DNA from: Pelagophyceae sp. CCMP2097
Taxonomy: Eukaryota > Sar > Pelagophyceae
Direction of reading: 5' to 3'
NCBI GenBank assembly: GCA_026770575.1
Contig: MU657296.1
Location: 76,098 to 101,027, forward strand
DNA length: 24,930 bases
The notes under the pieces were generated by a model. It made no database searches, was not told the DNA's origin, and saw only the letters and a program-made list of their open reading frames with translations. Position numbers and translations under genes: made by a program. Of the stretch, positions 11,201-21,537 are shown in pieces; positions within the stretch are counted from its first letter, which is position 1, and each line of letters opens with the position of its first letter.

Positions 11201-13313
11201 CTTGTTCGGGCAGACGACGCCCGCCTTGAAGGCTTGCACCATGAGCAACGCCTCGCACAGAGTGCCGCTGCCCTTGCGCAGGACGTCTTCGGGCCCGTTT
11301 GGGATGATGGTGCAGAGCGAGAAGATGAAAAGGTGGACGTACGTCTCGTAGAGGTAAAAAGTCGCCACGGCGTCGGAAACGGAATAGGCGGCCATGACCG
11401 CGGGCTGTTCCTGAGCGAACTTGACCATGTCCTCCGGGTCGACCTCGACGGGGTCGTAGCCGAGCTTGCACTTGGTCACTGCCTTGAGGCCCTGCGACCC
11501 TTGCGGCAGATAAGAGTCTCTCTTGACCCAGTAAAACGCATCCAAGTGGATCGTCGCTCTGCCGCGGTATTCGCCGTCACCAGCCCCGAAACGGTCGCGG
11601 ATCGTGCGGATGCCAACCTCCCTGTACAGGTCCATGCCATGCTCCGTCAACCGCCTCTCCAGGAAAGGCCAGTCGAAAAAGTCGCCGTTGTACGTCACAA
11701 AGACGTGCGGCTTGAGCTCGCGCACGTGCGAGCAGAACCTTTTCAGCAAGGCGACCTCGTCGACCTCGTTGAAGATTGCAAAGGGGCCCGGGAACTGCGG
11801 CTTTGGCGAGTACTCAAAGTCGTCGATATCCTCGGCCACGACCGTCCTGGAAATGATGAGAAAACCGGTGCCGTCGACCATGTACGAAATCATGAAGATC
11901 TCGTCGCGTTCCGCGCTCGGGAACTTTAAAGGCGACTTTGTGCACTCGATGTCAAACGCCAAGACCTACAAGGCGAATCAGGCAAACGAAACTCCTCCCT
12001 CTCAAATCCTCAGTCGAGAATCCTCCGTGCTCGGTCCAGAGAGAGATCCGTATCGAGGTCCGTAAGAGGAATACGAGGAAACGTACACGGGCCCGTAGAG
12101 AGGGCCCTTACAAAGGTCTGTATCCAAAGGCCGTATAGAGGTCCGTCTCGAGGGGACCCATAAGATCGTTTCCCGGTGCGGCGCCGTCGCGCACGCGCGG
12201 CTCGGCCTTTTCGAGCACGTCCTGTCGCCAGGAGACGATAGGACCCTCGTCGGTGGGTTGGACGTCGAGCCACGCCCCGACTCGAATATCGAGGTCAATC
12301 GCGCACCGCATCGTATAAGCCACGTCGTACCTACGAGCGGAGGCTGCTTGCAACCAGTCTTTGGCGACGCCAAAGGATGCAATGCCCATGCGGGTTTCCC
12401 GACAATGACGCACTCGCGGATCTCCGTGAGCGTGTCCATGACGTCCTCGGGCGCGTCTCCCGCGCTCTGCGCCCAGCCCGACGCCGCCGCGTCGGCGGCG
12501 GCGCACCGCGCCTGGTTCTCGCGCACGCGCGGCAGCAGCTCCGAACGCACGTTCATCATCTGCGAAACCTGCGCAACCACGCATCAGAAAGACCGTCGAC
12601 CAAAGGGAGAGGCCTGTCCGTCTCTGGACGGTATCGAGGCCCGTATATCGAGGCCCGTATCGAGGTCCGTATATCGAGGCCCGTATCGAGGCCCGCAGCG
12701 GGTCCTTTCAGAGGGTCTTGGGCAACGTCTCAACGGCTTTTTCTTTTGCGAGACTTACGTTATCAAAGTCCAACTTGAGATACGTCCGCTTCGTGCCCGT
12801 GACGTGGTTGGGCACGTCCAGATCTTCGAGCTCCAAAGGGTTGCACCGCATGCCTGCGATTGCCTTAAAAGGGAGGCCCCTCGATCTTGCAGACTTACCG
12901 GCGTCGTCGAATCTGCGCAAGAGCGTTGCGGCCACGTCGTTGGACCGATCGGCGAATCTCAGCGACGTCGCGACGTAAAAGTACGGCCGGTACGTCTTCG
13001 TCACCGTGAAACCCGACCGGTCCCGGGCGTCGATGAGGTAGAGCTCGATGCCCGAAAGCTCGCCCCCGCCTACCGCGAGATGACGCAAACGCGCGCCGGC
13101 GTTCCGCAGCCTTGCAGGGGCGCACCGTTGGATTCCACGACCGTCGTCGCGGAAAAGTTCAAAAGCCAGCCAAGCCTGAGTCGGGGAAGCCTCGAGGGAT
13201 GCGACGACGGAGGCCTCTTCGGCAAGCGCAGTCCGTCAAACCGACCTCGGCGGCCCCTCGTCGTAGCTCTCGAAGCCCTGGTCGTAGTCGCCATCCTCCG
13301 CCGCGGCCGCCAT
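5252..13313 (-). CDS. POLE: DNA polymerase epsilon catalytic subunit (family B), 14 exons
   Basis: Leading-strand replicative polymerase with proofreading. Exons: 13313-13246, 13175-13126, 13069-12899, 12853-12759, 12568-12414, 12330-12195, 11965-11114, 11021-10920, 10832-10667, 10574-10240, 10115-8417, 8244-7934, 7886-5517, 5443-5252; total 6702 nt, 2233 residues, close to the usual length. Exonuclease motifs [16 protein letters not shown] and [13 protein letters not shown] are intact. Polymerase motifs [27 protein letters not shown] and LDTDGIW are intact. The Fe-S (CysX) ligands are visible as CASC plus a later C, with the fourth in VTCMREN. The inactive C-terminal half ends with CysA (CSSCHAC...CAHC) and CysB (CAKC...CGC). 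Ten of 13 acceptors are TAG. Two introns appear to start with GC. An acidic, alanine-repeat insert (about 6060-6400) sits where animal enzymes are also acidic. Exon ends are by-eye calls anchored to conserved residues. Confidence 0.93.
6061..6120. repeat. 15-bp coding tandem repeat in POLE (four PLAAA units)
   Basis: Four consecutive 15-bp units (GGCGCCGCCGCTAAA, the first with one change) lie within the large exon of the polymerase gene. On the coding strand they give repeated PLAAA pentapeptides. They follow a long Asp/Glu-rich stretch encoded at about 6180-6400. The frame stays open, so this is a low-complexity linker insertion, not a break. Confidence 0.85.
8310..8375. repeat. Degenerate GTCCGTATCGG-type repeats in a POLE intron
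   Basis: Inside the 172-nt intron 8245-8416 there are degenerate copies of CCGTAT / GGTCCGTATCGGTCCG. They match the arrays found in the introns at 11966-12194 and 12569-12758. The intron is bounded by G|GTACGT and CCTAG|GC and joins QKG to VWRVLEV. Confidence 0.5.
12046..12165. repeat. Degenerate 12-bp repeats in the 229-nt POLE intron
   Basis: The intron 11966-12194 contains scattered GATCCGTATCGAGG, GGTCCGTAAGAGG, GGCCGTATAGAGG and GGTCCGTCTCGAGG words, decayed copies of a 12-bp unit. The intron separates the EKAEPR exon from [10 protein letters not shown], where the family has no insertion. Confidence 0.55.
12631..12695. repeat. 12-14-bp tandem array (GTATCGAGGCCC) in a POLE intron
   Basis: About five units of GTATCGAGGCCC / GTATATCGAGGCCC / GTATCGAGGTCC run head to tail in the 190-nt intron 12569-12758. 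This is the most regular of three related arrays in the introns of this gene. Confidence 0.8.
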
Positions 13314-14143
13314 GCCGCAGCAGCCCGGGGCGCCTGCCTTGGCCGCGCCGCCCTCAGTGAGTTTGAATCCGCTCTCCAAAGTCACTGTCGAATTAGATTA
13401 TCACCGGAAATCTATTAACTATTTTTGGCTCGTGAAGGCGGCTGGCGCTGCGCCGGCCACTCCCGCGAGACGCCCTGGGCGCGCCTGTTTGGCTTTTTCG
13501 TCAACTGCCTTATTTTGGCGATTCTCTGCGAAAGCTTCTTAATTTAGTAGTTAATCAAGTCTAAACCTTAGGGCACAAATCAAAAGTCGATGAAGGCGCC
13601 AATGAGTTCCCGGCCAATTGAGACAGACGTTAGGGGCACTCTGCCCGAACGTTATGTCCAAATTGGCCGGCAATTCCTTGCCTCCAAAGTAGGCTACTAA
13701 ATTTCGCGGTTTGAGACGTTTCTTCTTCGCGCGCTGGTCTCCGAGGCGCCAACTTATACGACTGGAGGGAGCGGCAAGAGCGCACGCGCTAAAAAAAGTT
13801 ATCTTCGGCGATTCCTGTTGTGCAAATTCGACAGTGAGTCTGGCAAAGACGAGTTCAAAAAGAATCAAAAAGTGTTCAAAAGAACTTTTCAAACCCCGGG
13901 TCGCGTCGGCGGGCTGCTCTCGCGGGCGTGCGCGACATCGCGGCGGGCTCTTGGCTGATGAAAGGCCCGATTGCGCTGCGCCTGGCCGCATGCACGGCCG
14001 GCGCGGGTCCACTTTGCGTTGCCTCGTCGAAAACGTCTTCTTTGTCAATGTTCGTTACGAGTCCCTGAGTCGGCGGCTTTGGAGTCGGCTGCTCGCGGCC
14101 GGCCCTCGGAGTCTTTCGGGCCCGCAGGCGTTCCTTGCCGATC
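13314..14143. other. Intergenic region between VPS11 stop and POLE start, locally AT-rich
   Basis: This 830-bp gap holds the VPS11 3' end and the polymerase promoter. Stretches at about 13380-13440, 13530-13570 and 13790-13880 are far more AT-rich than the genes. An open frame of about 165 codons on the minus strand (13551-14048) has no ATG at its head and no recognisable domain, so I do not call it a gene. An imperfect hairpin lies at 13598-13682. Confidence 0.45.
13598..13682. repeat. Imperfect ~41-bp-arm hairpin, MITE-like
   Basis: The perfect core arms CCGGCCAATT (13610-13619) and AATTGGCCGG (13661-13670) enclose a second near-complementary pair, ACGTTAGGGGCA and TGCCCGAACGT, around a three-base loop. 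Similarity continues outward for about 12 bases (roughly 8 of 12 pair). It lies in intergenic DNA and resembles a degraded fold-back element. Confidence 0.6.
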
Positions 14144-17100
14144 TCAGCGGATGACGCCTTTTCCAAAGTAGAGCGCCACGGTTTCAAAGCCTAGCGTAAC
14201 ATATCATTATCCACCAGAATTGCATTATAATCACATGAGTTCGAATGCGCGAGGCTTTTGAAAGCAAGGAGGTTCTCTCCGGCACCAACGGCGCTCTCGA
14301 GGGCGGCTTCCCACGCACCTCCGTGGTCCTCGTCCTCGAGGTCTTTGAAGAACTGCTCGTGGTCGTGCGCCCGCGCCTCCTGCGACAACTTGATCTGCTC
14401 CCACTTATGGTGCTCCCCGTCGGCAAAGTCGGCCTAGGGGTTTAGGGTGCGGAGTCAGCACACGCCCGGCAAGGGGGGCACACGACAAGCCGCTCCCTTC
14501 TCACCGCGTCGTTTCCGTGGTCCGCGGCGCCGTCGTTTTCGGGGCCGTAGGCGAGCGCCGGGAGCAGCGCCGACTCTGGCGTGCCGTACCTAGAGGCCAC
14601 ACTTTTCGACAATCGTTCTTCGAGTCGACGGCGTTGGATGGCGTGCATCTCCGATGCCCGACTCCGGGGTCGTGACGCACGTCGCGGCGGCGGCGCTCTT
14701 GGCCGCCGGCGAGGCGTGGCGCATCAAATGCACGGCGGCGACGCGCAGGTCGTGGATCTCCTGCCTCATCGCCGCCGTAGATGCGTGCAGGTCGGCAATG
14801 GCGATGCGCTCGAGTTTGACGGTCAAGAAGGACGCTTCTAATTTGCCTAGAGGTCGATGCACTCAACGACGATGCACCAGGGTTTCACGACGGAACATCT
14901 CAAGAGGTGCCTCACCGAGCAGGTACGGCCTTAGAGCGTCGAGGGGCGCCCCGGCGCACTCTCGAATGACGCGCTGCGGCGCGAGGGCCTTTTCCTCGTC
15001 CACGATGCGGATCACGCCCCCGAGCTCGTCCGACCTAGGCCCGTACAATGCCGTGGGGCGAAGCATGACCCTCGGATGATCGAGGGACCGAGGGGCGTCG
15101 AAAGTTGGTTTGAGCAGCCTCGTTGGAGTGCATAATTGAAGAAGAAGACACCGCCCAAAAGAGACTTTTCGAAAAACGAAAACGAGTCCTGCGCCTCGCC
15201 GCCCGAGTCCTGCGCCTCGCCGCCCGAACCCAGCGCGCGAGGCCGCTCGGGGATGGCCTAGAGTGCGTTTTCCAGCGGCGACGCCAAAGGAGCGTCCCCA
15301 AAGCTTGAGGGCGCCAGAAGCACGAACCTCGGCCGCGTGCCGCAGCAGGCTCAACCACGGCTGCTCCGCGCGCACGGTGCGGCAGACCTTGGCCATGGCG
15401 CGCACGTCGCCGCGCGCCGCATAGGCCTCGAGGAGCACGTGGTGCACGACGCCGCGCGGGAGCGCCTGTATTTTGTATCATTCGATGGATCATTCGATAC
15501 ATGATTCGATGGATGATTCGATGGATGATTTTCATTCTCAGCCTCTATGAGCATCTCAGTCCGATTTTCCGAGAACTCGATCGTCGATGCATCGTCCATC
15601 GGCCCTCGGTTTCGCGCGGCATGGGACGCGGGGCGCGTGCGGGCCCGCCGTCGGCGTCGTCCGCTCTGCGGAGCCGATTCTCGAACAACCAAAGTCGCCC
15701 CGCCTCGAAGCGCCGCGTCTCCACGAGCACCAGCGCGTGGTACTTGTCGTACGACGCGTCGTCGTCGCTCAGCAAGGCGAGGGCGTCGGACTACGAGGAC
15801 GAAGGTTCTGAAGAGACGTTGAAGACATTTTTCAACTTCTTCGTTCTGAAAAGAGGCCGCCGCCCGCGCACGCACCTCGTGCGCGCGCATCTTCGCCTCG
15901 AGGTCGCTCCGCTGCGATTCGTCGACCGGCGTCGGGGCTTTGGCCGAAGAGGAGAGGGGATCTAAAAGGCGTTTGATTTAAAAGGCGTTGGATTCAGGCG
16001 TCGACAGCTTGGAGGCACCTTTGGCAAAAAGGCACCTTTGGCAAAAGCCACGCACCGCATCGGAGCGCGCTCTGGAGCGCGTCGCGCGCGGCGGCCCAGT
16101 CGTCGAGGACCTGGCGGTGCATGGTCCTCCAAAGTCGGTTGCTTCGCGGGCGCGTACGGTCCTCCAAACCACGTTTTCCGGAACCACGTTTTCCTTTGGC
16201 CGCGGGAGCCGGAGACGTACGAGTTCGATGAGCGTCCCGACCAACTCCTTGCTTGCGCGCCGCGGGTCCTGCCGGAAGACGAACTCGAGGAGGACGCGCA
16301 GGTACGTCGGTCGTTCGACAAACAGCTGCGAAAACGATTCCGCCGCGGGCCGCGCTTCCTCCGTCGAAGAGTCGAGCGGCGACGTGCACAGCTTCATCAG
16401 CAGCTCGGTGGCGTCGTCGGGCAAGTCGGTGACAAGCTTCTTCCCGTGCGACAGCATAAACCTCTCTATCGTCGCGGCCGGCAGCGCCCCAAGCAAAAGC
16501 AGGCCTTCCTTCAAGTCCTGGCTCGATGCGTCGCGCCGCTCGAACTGCACGCGCACGTACCTAGATTGCGGTGAAGACGTGCATATGACTCTTCATTTCA
16601 CCACGAGCTCAAACACGTACCACTCCACTTCGTTCCTTTTTTTGGCAAGCTCCAGAGCGTGTTCCACAAAGCCGGCGTCGCGCAGCGCCTCGATGGCGGG
16701 CCGCGCGTCGAAGCGCAGAGAAGCGTCGTCGGCGCCGGCGCGCGTCAGGGCGTCGAGTTTGGAGACCTAGCCGGGGGGGCACTCCCGACCCCAAAAGCCT
16801 CTCCGGAACCACGCCTCTCTCGCGCACGACAAAGAAGGACGGGGGGACTCGGGCTGCATCAGCGCTCGCGGCCCCGGTAGCCGTTTGACGTGAAGGGACG
16901 AGGGACGAGGGACGCGGCCAAAGTTTGCATCTTTCAACTTTGCGTAACAATGTACTAAAAGCGTCGTCAGCTCGGGCCGCGCAAAGTTCGAGGACGCCTC
17001 GGCCGATAAAGCGTCGCCGAAGAAGGCTTGGGCTTGTGGCGAGTGGCACAATTCAAGATATGTCGCCAAAGTCCCGACGCGCTGCGCGTCCAGAAATCGG

Positions 17101-19592
17101 CGGATGACGTACGAAGGCTCGACATGGCCGATAGTAAAGCCGTACTGCTCCACGGCGCCGTCCCAGTCCGCCTTTTTGTACAGGTGGTCGCCGTACCTCG
17201 AGCGCGGGGTCTCGGAAAAGGCCGAGAGGAGAGGGGTTCTGCCTTTGCACAATGGTTTTCACACTCGTTTTCAAACTCGTTTTCAAAATGGGCCTCGCAC
17301 ATTCTGTAAATGTCCATAATCGCCTGGGGTTTGCATTTCGCCTTTGCGGCGACCTCGACGGCAGTCGGGTAGAGGTTCATACGAAACAAAGCGTCCAATT
17401 TTTCCGCCGTGGGCTTTTCCGAGAGGCGGATCGAGGCGCCGCGGGAGAAGACGAGCAAGGCCTAATTTCGGCTATGTTCAGAAAACAAATGTTCAAAGAT
17501 TCGTGCGACGGATGCCACGTTGGCCTTTTTGAAAGAGTGACGCGAAAAAGAAGACGGCGCAGAGCGGCGGCGGGTCGGCTGATGTGCGGCGAGCTTGCGC
17601 GAGCCAGTCGCCGGAAACGCGTGGCGTCTTTGCGCATCGGCGCGCGGGCGTGCCGACTGCGAAGCGGACGTTTTGGCCAGCGGCAAGGCGGTAGAAATGC
17701 GCCACGCGCTTATTCGACACCTATAAAGCGGGGTGATCATGTCCATCCCGGGGTACTCGGTCCGTCGAGAGGGTGCCTCTTCGTCGGGAGATGCACGCAT
17801 CCAAAGGAGCATCTAAAGGAGCGGCGGGCTGATCTTTGATCATCGGACGCCGCTTCCAGCGTCGTATATGTGGACTTCGGACCTCTTTGATTTCTCGTGA
17901 AACGACGCGACGAGAACAAATCCGTGCGCGAGGCAACAGACGCAATGCTTCTCGCCGTCGAAGCTACGTATCCGCTCGACGCCGGCGCGAGCAGGCGCAG
18001 CGCCGCGGAGATTACTCCTTTGAAACGTACCCCGTCGCCCCGCCGCGTTCCTCTTCGTTGTAAAAGTAGAGCCTAAGCCCGTCGTTGCAGCCGCCAATTG
18101 ATGCATCCCCGGCGCCTCTGCAGGGCCCTCGCTCAGAGTGTTCGAAGTGCTTCACTCAACGAGTCCTTAAGGACGTGTCAGTATCGAAGAGTTGGAGTCG
18201 TCACAGCGTCGGCGTATCTCGTTAGAGCAACAAGACGCACCCGTCGGCGCGCGCGACGACGAGCTCCTCGCCGTCGAAGGCGGCGCATCGAGCCGCGGCG
18301 CCACGATTGTCCAGGACGCGAGGCGACCCCCGCCATTTCTGCTTCGCTTCGTCAGACCTGCAGACGTTGATGGGCCCGACGGCGCGGGAGGCACAGAGAG
18401 CAAGCCCCTCAAAGGGCCCCGAGCCTTTGTGCGCATTTGTCGCCCGCCGCACCAGAGGCTTCGCGCGCCGACGTCTTGCGGCACCGCGTAGCAGACGACC
18501 TCGCCGGCGCCGCGCGCGTCGTCCGTCGTGGCGAAGAGGTGTGTCGCTGGGGCGTCGGCGCAGAGGCGGAAGACGAGATTTGTCACCGCGCCCTAAGAAA
18601 GGAGCGTTTGGGGGCCCGAAGTCCGCCAAACGCTCCGTCAGTCTCCCAAAAGTACCAGGCGTTTCGTCTGCCGCCTCTGGCATCTCCTCCGAGGGCAAGC
18701 TGCCGGCTCGTTTGCCAGGACCCTCTTTCGCCGAAGCCTCGCGCCGACGCTGCTTTTCCACGTCGTCCGTCGTCGCTGCGCGGAGCATGCCGGCCACTTT
18801 ATGCTTGCGCAGCGTCACGAGGACGATTGCGCCCGAGGCGCAGCCGAGTGCGGCGAGGGAGCCGTCGCTTCGGAGCGAGAGGCACGTCGGCGCGGAGTCG
18901 CCGACGTCGAGGGCCTGTTCCTCAAGTTTCAAGGCGCGAAACCTTTCGAGCGCCCCGCTCCTCCGCAGCGCGAGGCATGGCTCGCCTCGATCTCGGTGGA
19001 CTGGCGCGTTTCGGCGTCGTAGTCCCAGGCGCGGAGAAGATGCTTCACGCCTGCGTCGAATTTCGGCAGCGGCGTAAGCGGCTCCGTGCCTTATGCGGAG
19101 GCGCGCACCGTCGTCCGAGCCGACTGCGCAGACGACGCAGTTGCGGCCGCGTGAAACGACGGCTGCGACGTGGGCGCACGACACGCCGAACGCCGCGATG
19201 CGCGCGCAGACCTGCGAGGGCGCCTCTTCCAAGCTCTTTGCTGACTCATCGGCGTCGCGCCACGTCTCACCGCGAGGTCGGCGTCCGCTGCGACGACTTC
19301 GCCCGTGTCGGCGCCAAAGAAGCATTGCGCGTCGACTGTCGCCTCCGGATCGTCGCCGTCGGCCGCAACGTCGGCCCGCGGGAAAAGCTCGCAGTACGCC
19401 GCCGCGCGCACGCTACCGAATGCGACGATCCGACGGAAATGCTTCAGGCGCCTCGCGGCGACGGAGGGGACGCCGAGGGAACGCCGGAGGAACGTACTCT
19501 GAAGAGCCGCAGCCGAGCTTGCGACATAGCTCGCCTTCCTCCGCCAAAGCCTCCTTCTTGAAAAACGCAAAGCGCCGCCAGTTCACCTTCAT
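14144..19592 (-). CDS. VPS11: VPS11, HOPS/CORVET tethering subunit, many exons, degenerate RING
   Basis: Core subunit of the tethers that drive fusion at late endosomes and vacuoles. The ATG at 19592 gives MKVNWRRFAFFKKEAL, matching the family N-terminus. Propeller pieces follow (PTCLSLRSDGSLAALG; VTNLVFRLCADAPATHLF; SFDGEKHCVCCLAHG). Then come the solenoid hallmarks YGDHLYKKADWDGAVEQY and EPSYVIRRFLDAQR, LLLLGALPAATIERFM, and RPYLLGKLEA. The C-terminus is HEQFFKDLEDEDHGG joined across intron 14191-14318 to FETVALYFGKGVIR and a stop at 14144, the expected family ending. Mapped exons at the 3' end: 15034-14916, 14846-14681, 14589-14505, 14433-14319, 14190-14144; the exon starting at 17196 is joined from 17301. 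Other junctions, especially 15040-15960, are unresolved. The zinc ligands expected between QEIHDLR and PEND are missing. Confidence 0.88.
15474..15531. repeat. Tandem GATTCGATGGAT-type repeat in a VPS11 intron
   Basis: About four to five degenerate 12-bp units (ATTCGATGGATG, ATTCGATACATG) run head to tail, AT-rich within GC-rich surroundings. They lie between the exon encoding HALVLVETRRFEAGRLWLF and that encoding HHVLLEAYAARGDV, so the array is intronic. Confidence 0.75.
15963..16046. repeat. Two adjacent short tandem duplications in a VPS11 intron
   Basis: The word TAAAAGGCGTTTGAT is repeated once with a change (15963-15993). A 17-bp unit, GGCACCTTTGGCAAAAA, is repeated (16014-16030, 16031-16046, the last base differing). 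Both lie in presumed intronic sequence. Confidence 0.7.
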
Positions 19593-19904
19593 ATCGACAG
19601 ATGCCCTGCAGGGCCCGCGCCTTGCGCAGGTGCCGCGACGATCGAGCGAGCTCCAAGGAGATGATGCTCCAAAGGCCTCAGGCGGCGGCTAGGAAAGAGG
19701 GACTTTAGCGAAGAGTCCCAGCGTGCCGCCCCGACAAGGCCCCCAAGTTGGAACGCGAGAGGCCCACGCCCGGTGCGGCACGCCGGGAGTGCAGGCTTCT
19801 GCGGCGTCGCGGGCCGGCGCCGCGCTGAAGAGCCTCCTCGAGGGCCGCGGGCGGCGTGGGCATCAGACTCGTCGTACAACTCTTTAAGCTTTTCGACTTC
19901 CTAA
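19593..19904. other. Upstream region of VPS11
   Basis: This stretch lies between the VPS11 start codon and the left target-site copy of the outer mobile element, and should contain the VPS11 promoter. A small hairpin (GGGACT ... AGTCCC, about 19698-19720) is present. No convincing coding sequence is seen. Confidence 0.4.
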
Positions 19905-20241
19905 ATCGGTCCAAGGGGTCGGACACCAAAATTGAAGTGAGCAACGAGAGCACTTGTCCGGGTGCAACTTTGGCGCTCGCCTCGACGCGCGCACACGGAC
20001 TCATGCGATCAAGGTTGGGCGTAATCCAACAGGTAGAACAAAAGATAGAAAAGGCAGAATTTAAGTCCCAATCTGTCAAAAACAGGCCAAAACAAAATGT
20101 TGTGAGGCGACTAAGCTTTTGGCGATACAATTTGTTCTACTAGTAGATCTGTCTGCCGAGTTGTGCGGCGCGCCAGTCCAAATTAGATCAGCCTACAAGT
20201 TCGTTAAACTTTTTTAATATCCGTTTCGTTTCTTATTGGCC

Positions 20242-21537
20242 TCAGCAAAGCCCGTTTGACTTCGGCCCCGAGCTACGCCCCGGTACGCTGGTGCTGTCGA
20301 TGTTTGCGGCTGCGAGGGTGCTCGCGCTCCTCCTCGTGTGCACCACGTCTGCGATGGAGGGCGAGAGGGCGAACGAAAAGGAGATTCGAGAGTGGCTCGC
20401 TGACCCCGCGCACCGCGCCTGCTGCTCGATGACGGCGGCCTTTGCGTTCCCGTCGAGGGCCAGCAGCTCGACGCGGTACTCGAGCTCCTCGGACTCGTGC
20501 GAGTGCATGCCGCAGAGCCGCGCGTTGGACGCGGCCACCTTTGCCTCGGAGATGCGGAGGACGCGCGCGTGGACCTCGCGCGCGTGCGCCTCGGACCGGC
20601 CGTAGCGGTCCAGCTGGTCCAGCAGGTCTTTTGCGGACATCGCCGGGTCGAGCTTGAGCAGGCGCGCGCCGACGTCGCCCAGCGAGAGCCGCGCCACGGG
20701 GCTCGATTTGGAGAGGAGGCAAAAGGTGCACCGCGCGCCGTGCTCCCATTTGCAAGACGGGCAGACCATGGCCGTGACGTCGCCGGCGTAGCGCGCGCTC
20801 GCCGGCGGCGCCGCGAGAACCGGCGCGGGCGGCGCGGGCGCGGGCGTCGCCGGTGTCGCGGGTCTCTTGAGCGTGAGCGGATCGAAGGACGCCATGTTGC
20901 GGCCGCTCGCGACGTGCTGCACCATGAGCATCGTCGACGCATCGGACCCGTCGCGCGACGCGCGCGTGCTGTCGCGCGACGCGCGCGCCGACGTAGAGCC
21001 GCCGCCGCGCGAAAACGACATGCTGCGTTGCGACGCGTCGCCCCCGCGCGGCGTGACCGCGTCGGTCCCGCGCGGCGTGGCTACGTCGCCCCTGCGCGGC
21101 GTGGCCGCGTCGGCCCCGCGCGGCGTGGCTGCGTCGCCCCCGCGCGGCGTGGCCGCGTCGGCCTCGGCGGCCAGTGCCAGCGCCGGCGACGCCGGCAGCG
21201 AGGCGGCGTCGTCGGGCGCGCGCTTCGTGGCGATCCAGCGCCGGTTCGTGTGCGTGCCTGTCGTGGCCGGCCGTAGCGCCCACGTCTCGCGCAGCGAGGC
21301 GATTCGCGAAAAGTCCTCGGCGCCGGCCTCGCCGCCGCGCGCGATTGCCGGGAACGGCGAGGCCGTCGGCGGCCGCTGCACGGCGCGCCCCTCCTGGAAA
21401 TCCGCCGACGCCGCCGCCGCCGCCGCCACGTCGAGGCCGAGTTCCGTCAGCTTTTCGCACATGAGGCTCATGCTCTTCTCGCCATCGAACATGATAAACT
21501 CGAGCGCCGTCCGCGTCACGTTCGACCGCGCCTGCAC
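20242..21537 (-). CDS. Unidentified protein carried inside the nested element (main exon)
   Basis: A 432-codon open stretch begins after a likely acceptor (CCGTAG, 21538-21543) and ends at a TGA at 20242, only 49 bp inside the left inverted end. Order of features: ALEFIMFDGEKSMSLMCEKL; an alanine run; an eight-residue repeat (DAATPRGG-like, five copies); a Ser/Arg-rich segment; a two-CxxC zinc-knuckle-like region (CPSC and CTFC, eight residues apart); then a helical stretch (LDQLDRYGRSEAHAREVHAR). Upstream coding sequence probably exists at about 21630-21770, with protein-like frames such as TSPFELRDRVVVAEQPPW, but its frame is unresolved. No transposase motif is seen. It may be a captured cellular gene or fragment; function is unknown. 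Confidence 0.5.
   Translation of the reverse strand: MQARSNVTRTALEFIMFDGEKSMSLMCEKLTELGLDVAAAAAASADFQEGRAVQRPPTASPFPAIARGGEAGAEDFSRIASLRETWALRPATTGTHTNRRWIATKRAPDDAASLPASPALALAAEADAATPRGGDAATPRGADAATPRRGDVATPRGTDAVTPRGGDASQRSMSFSRGGGSTSARASRDSTRASRDGSDASTMLMVQHVASGRNMASFDPLTLKRPATPATPAPAPPAPVLAAPPASARYAGDVTAMVCPSCKWEHGARCTFCLLSKSSPVARLSLGDVGARLLKLDPAMSAKDLLDQLDRYGRSEAHAREVHARVLRISEAKVAASNARLCGMHSHESEELEYRVELLALDGNAKAAVIEQQARCAGSASHSRISFSFALSPSIADVVHTRRSASTLAAANIDSTSVPGRSSGPKSNGLC
21036..21155. repeat. 24-bp coding tandem repeat, five copies
   Basis: Five near-identical 24-bp units (core CGCGCGGCGTGGCCGCGTCG) encode the eight-residue DAATPRGG/DAATPRGA repeats of the cargo protein. The unit is an exact multiple of three, so the frame is kept. 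Confidence 0.85.

Noticed and set aside
13551..14048. A 165-codon minus-strand frame between VPS11 and POLE
   Set aside because: It has no ATG at its head and no recognisable domain. It crosses an imperfect hairpin and lies outside the VPS11 stop at 14144.
14191..14245. An apparent VPS11 C-terminus ending in DYNAILVDNDMLR
   Set aside because: This is read-through of an intron. Splicing at 14318/14191 gives the family ending FETVALYFGKGVIR in the next exon.
14851..14915. The VPS11 stretch GEAPLEMFRRETLVHRR followed by a stop
   Set aside because: It is intron sequence. A donor after LLG at 14916 and an acceptor at 14847 join RPYLLG to KLEASFL, which matches the family.
16767..16928. A third GC-AG intron in VPS11 (GAT|GCAAAC)
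   Set aside because: It gives an excellent LKDVSKLDAL junction, but an in-phase GT donor (CGC|GTCCCT) a few codons later also works, so the case is not decisive.
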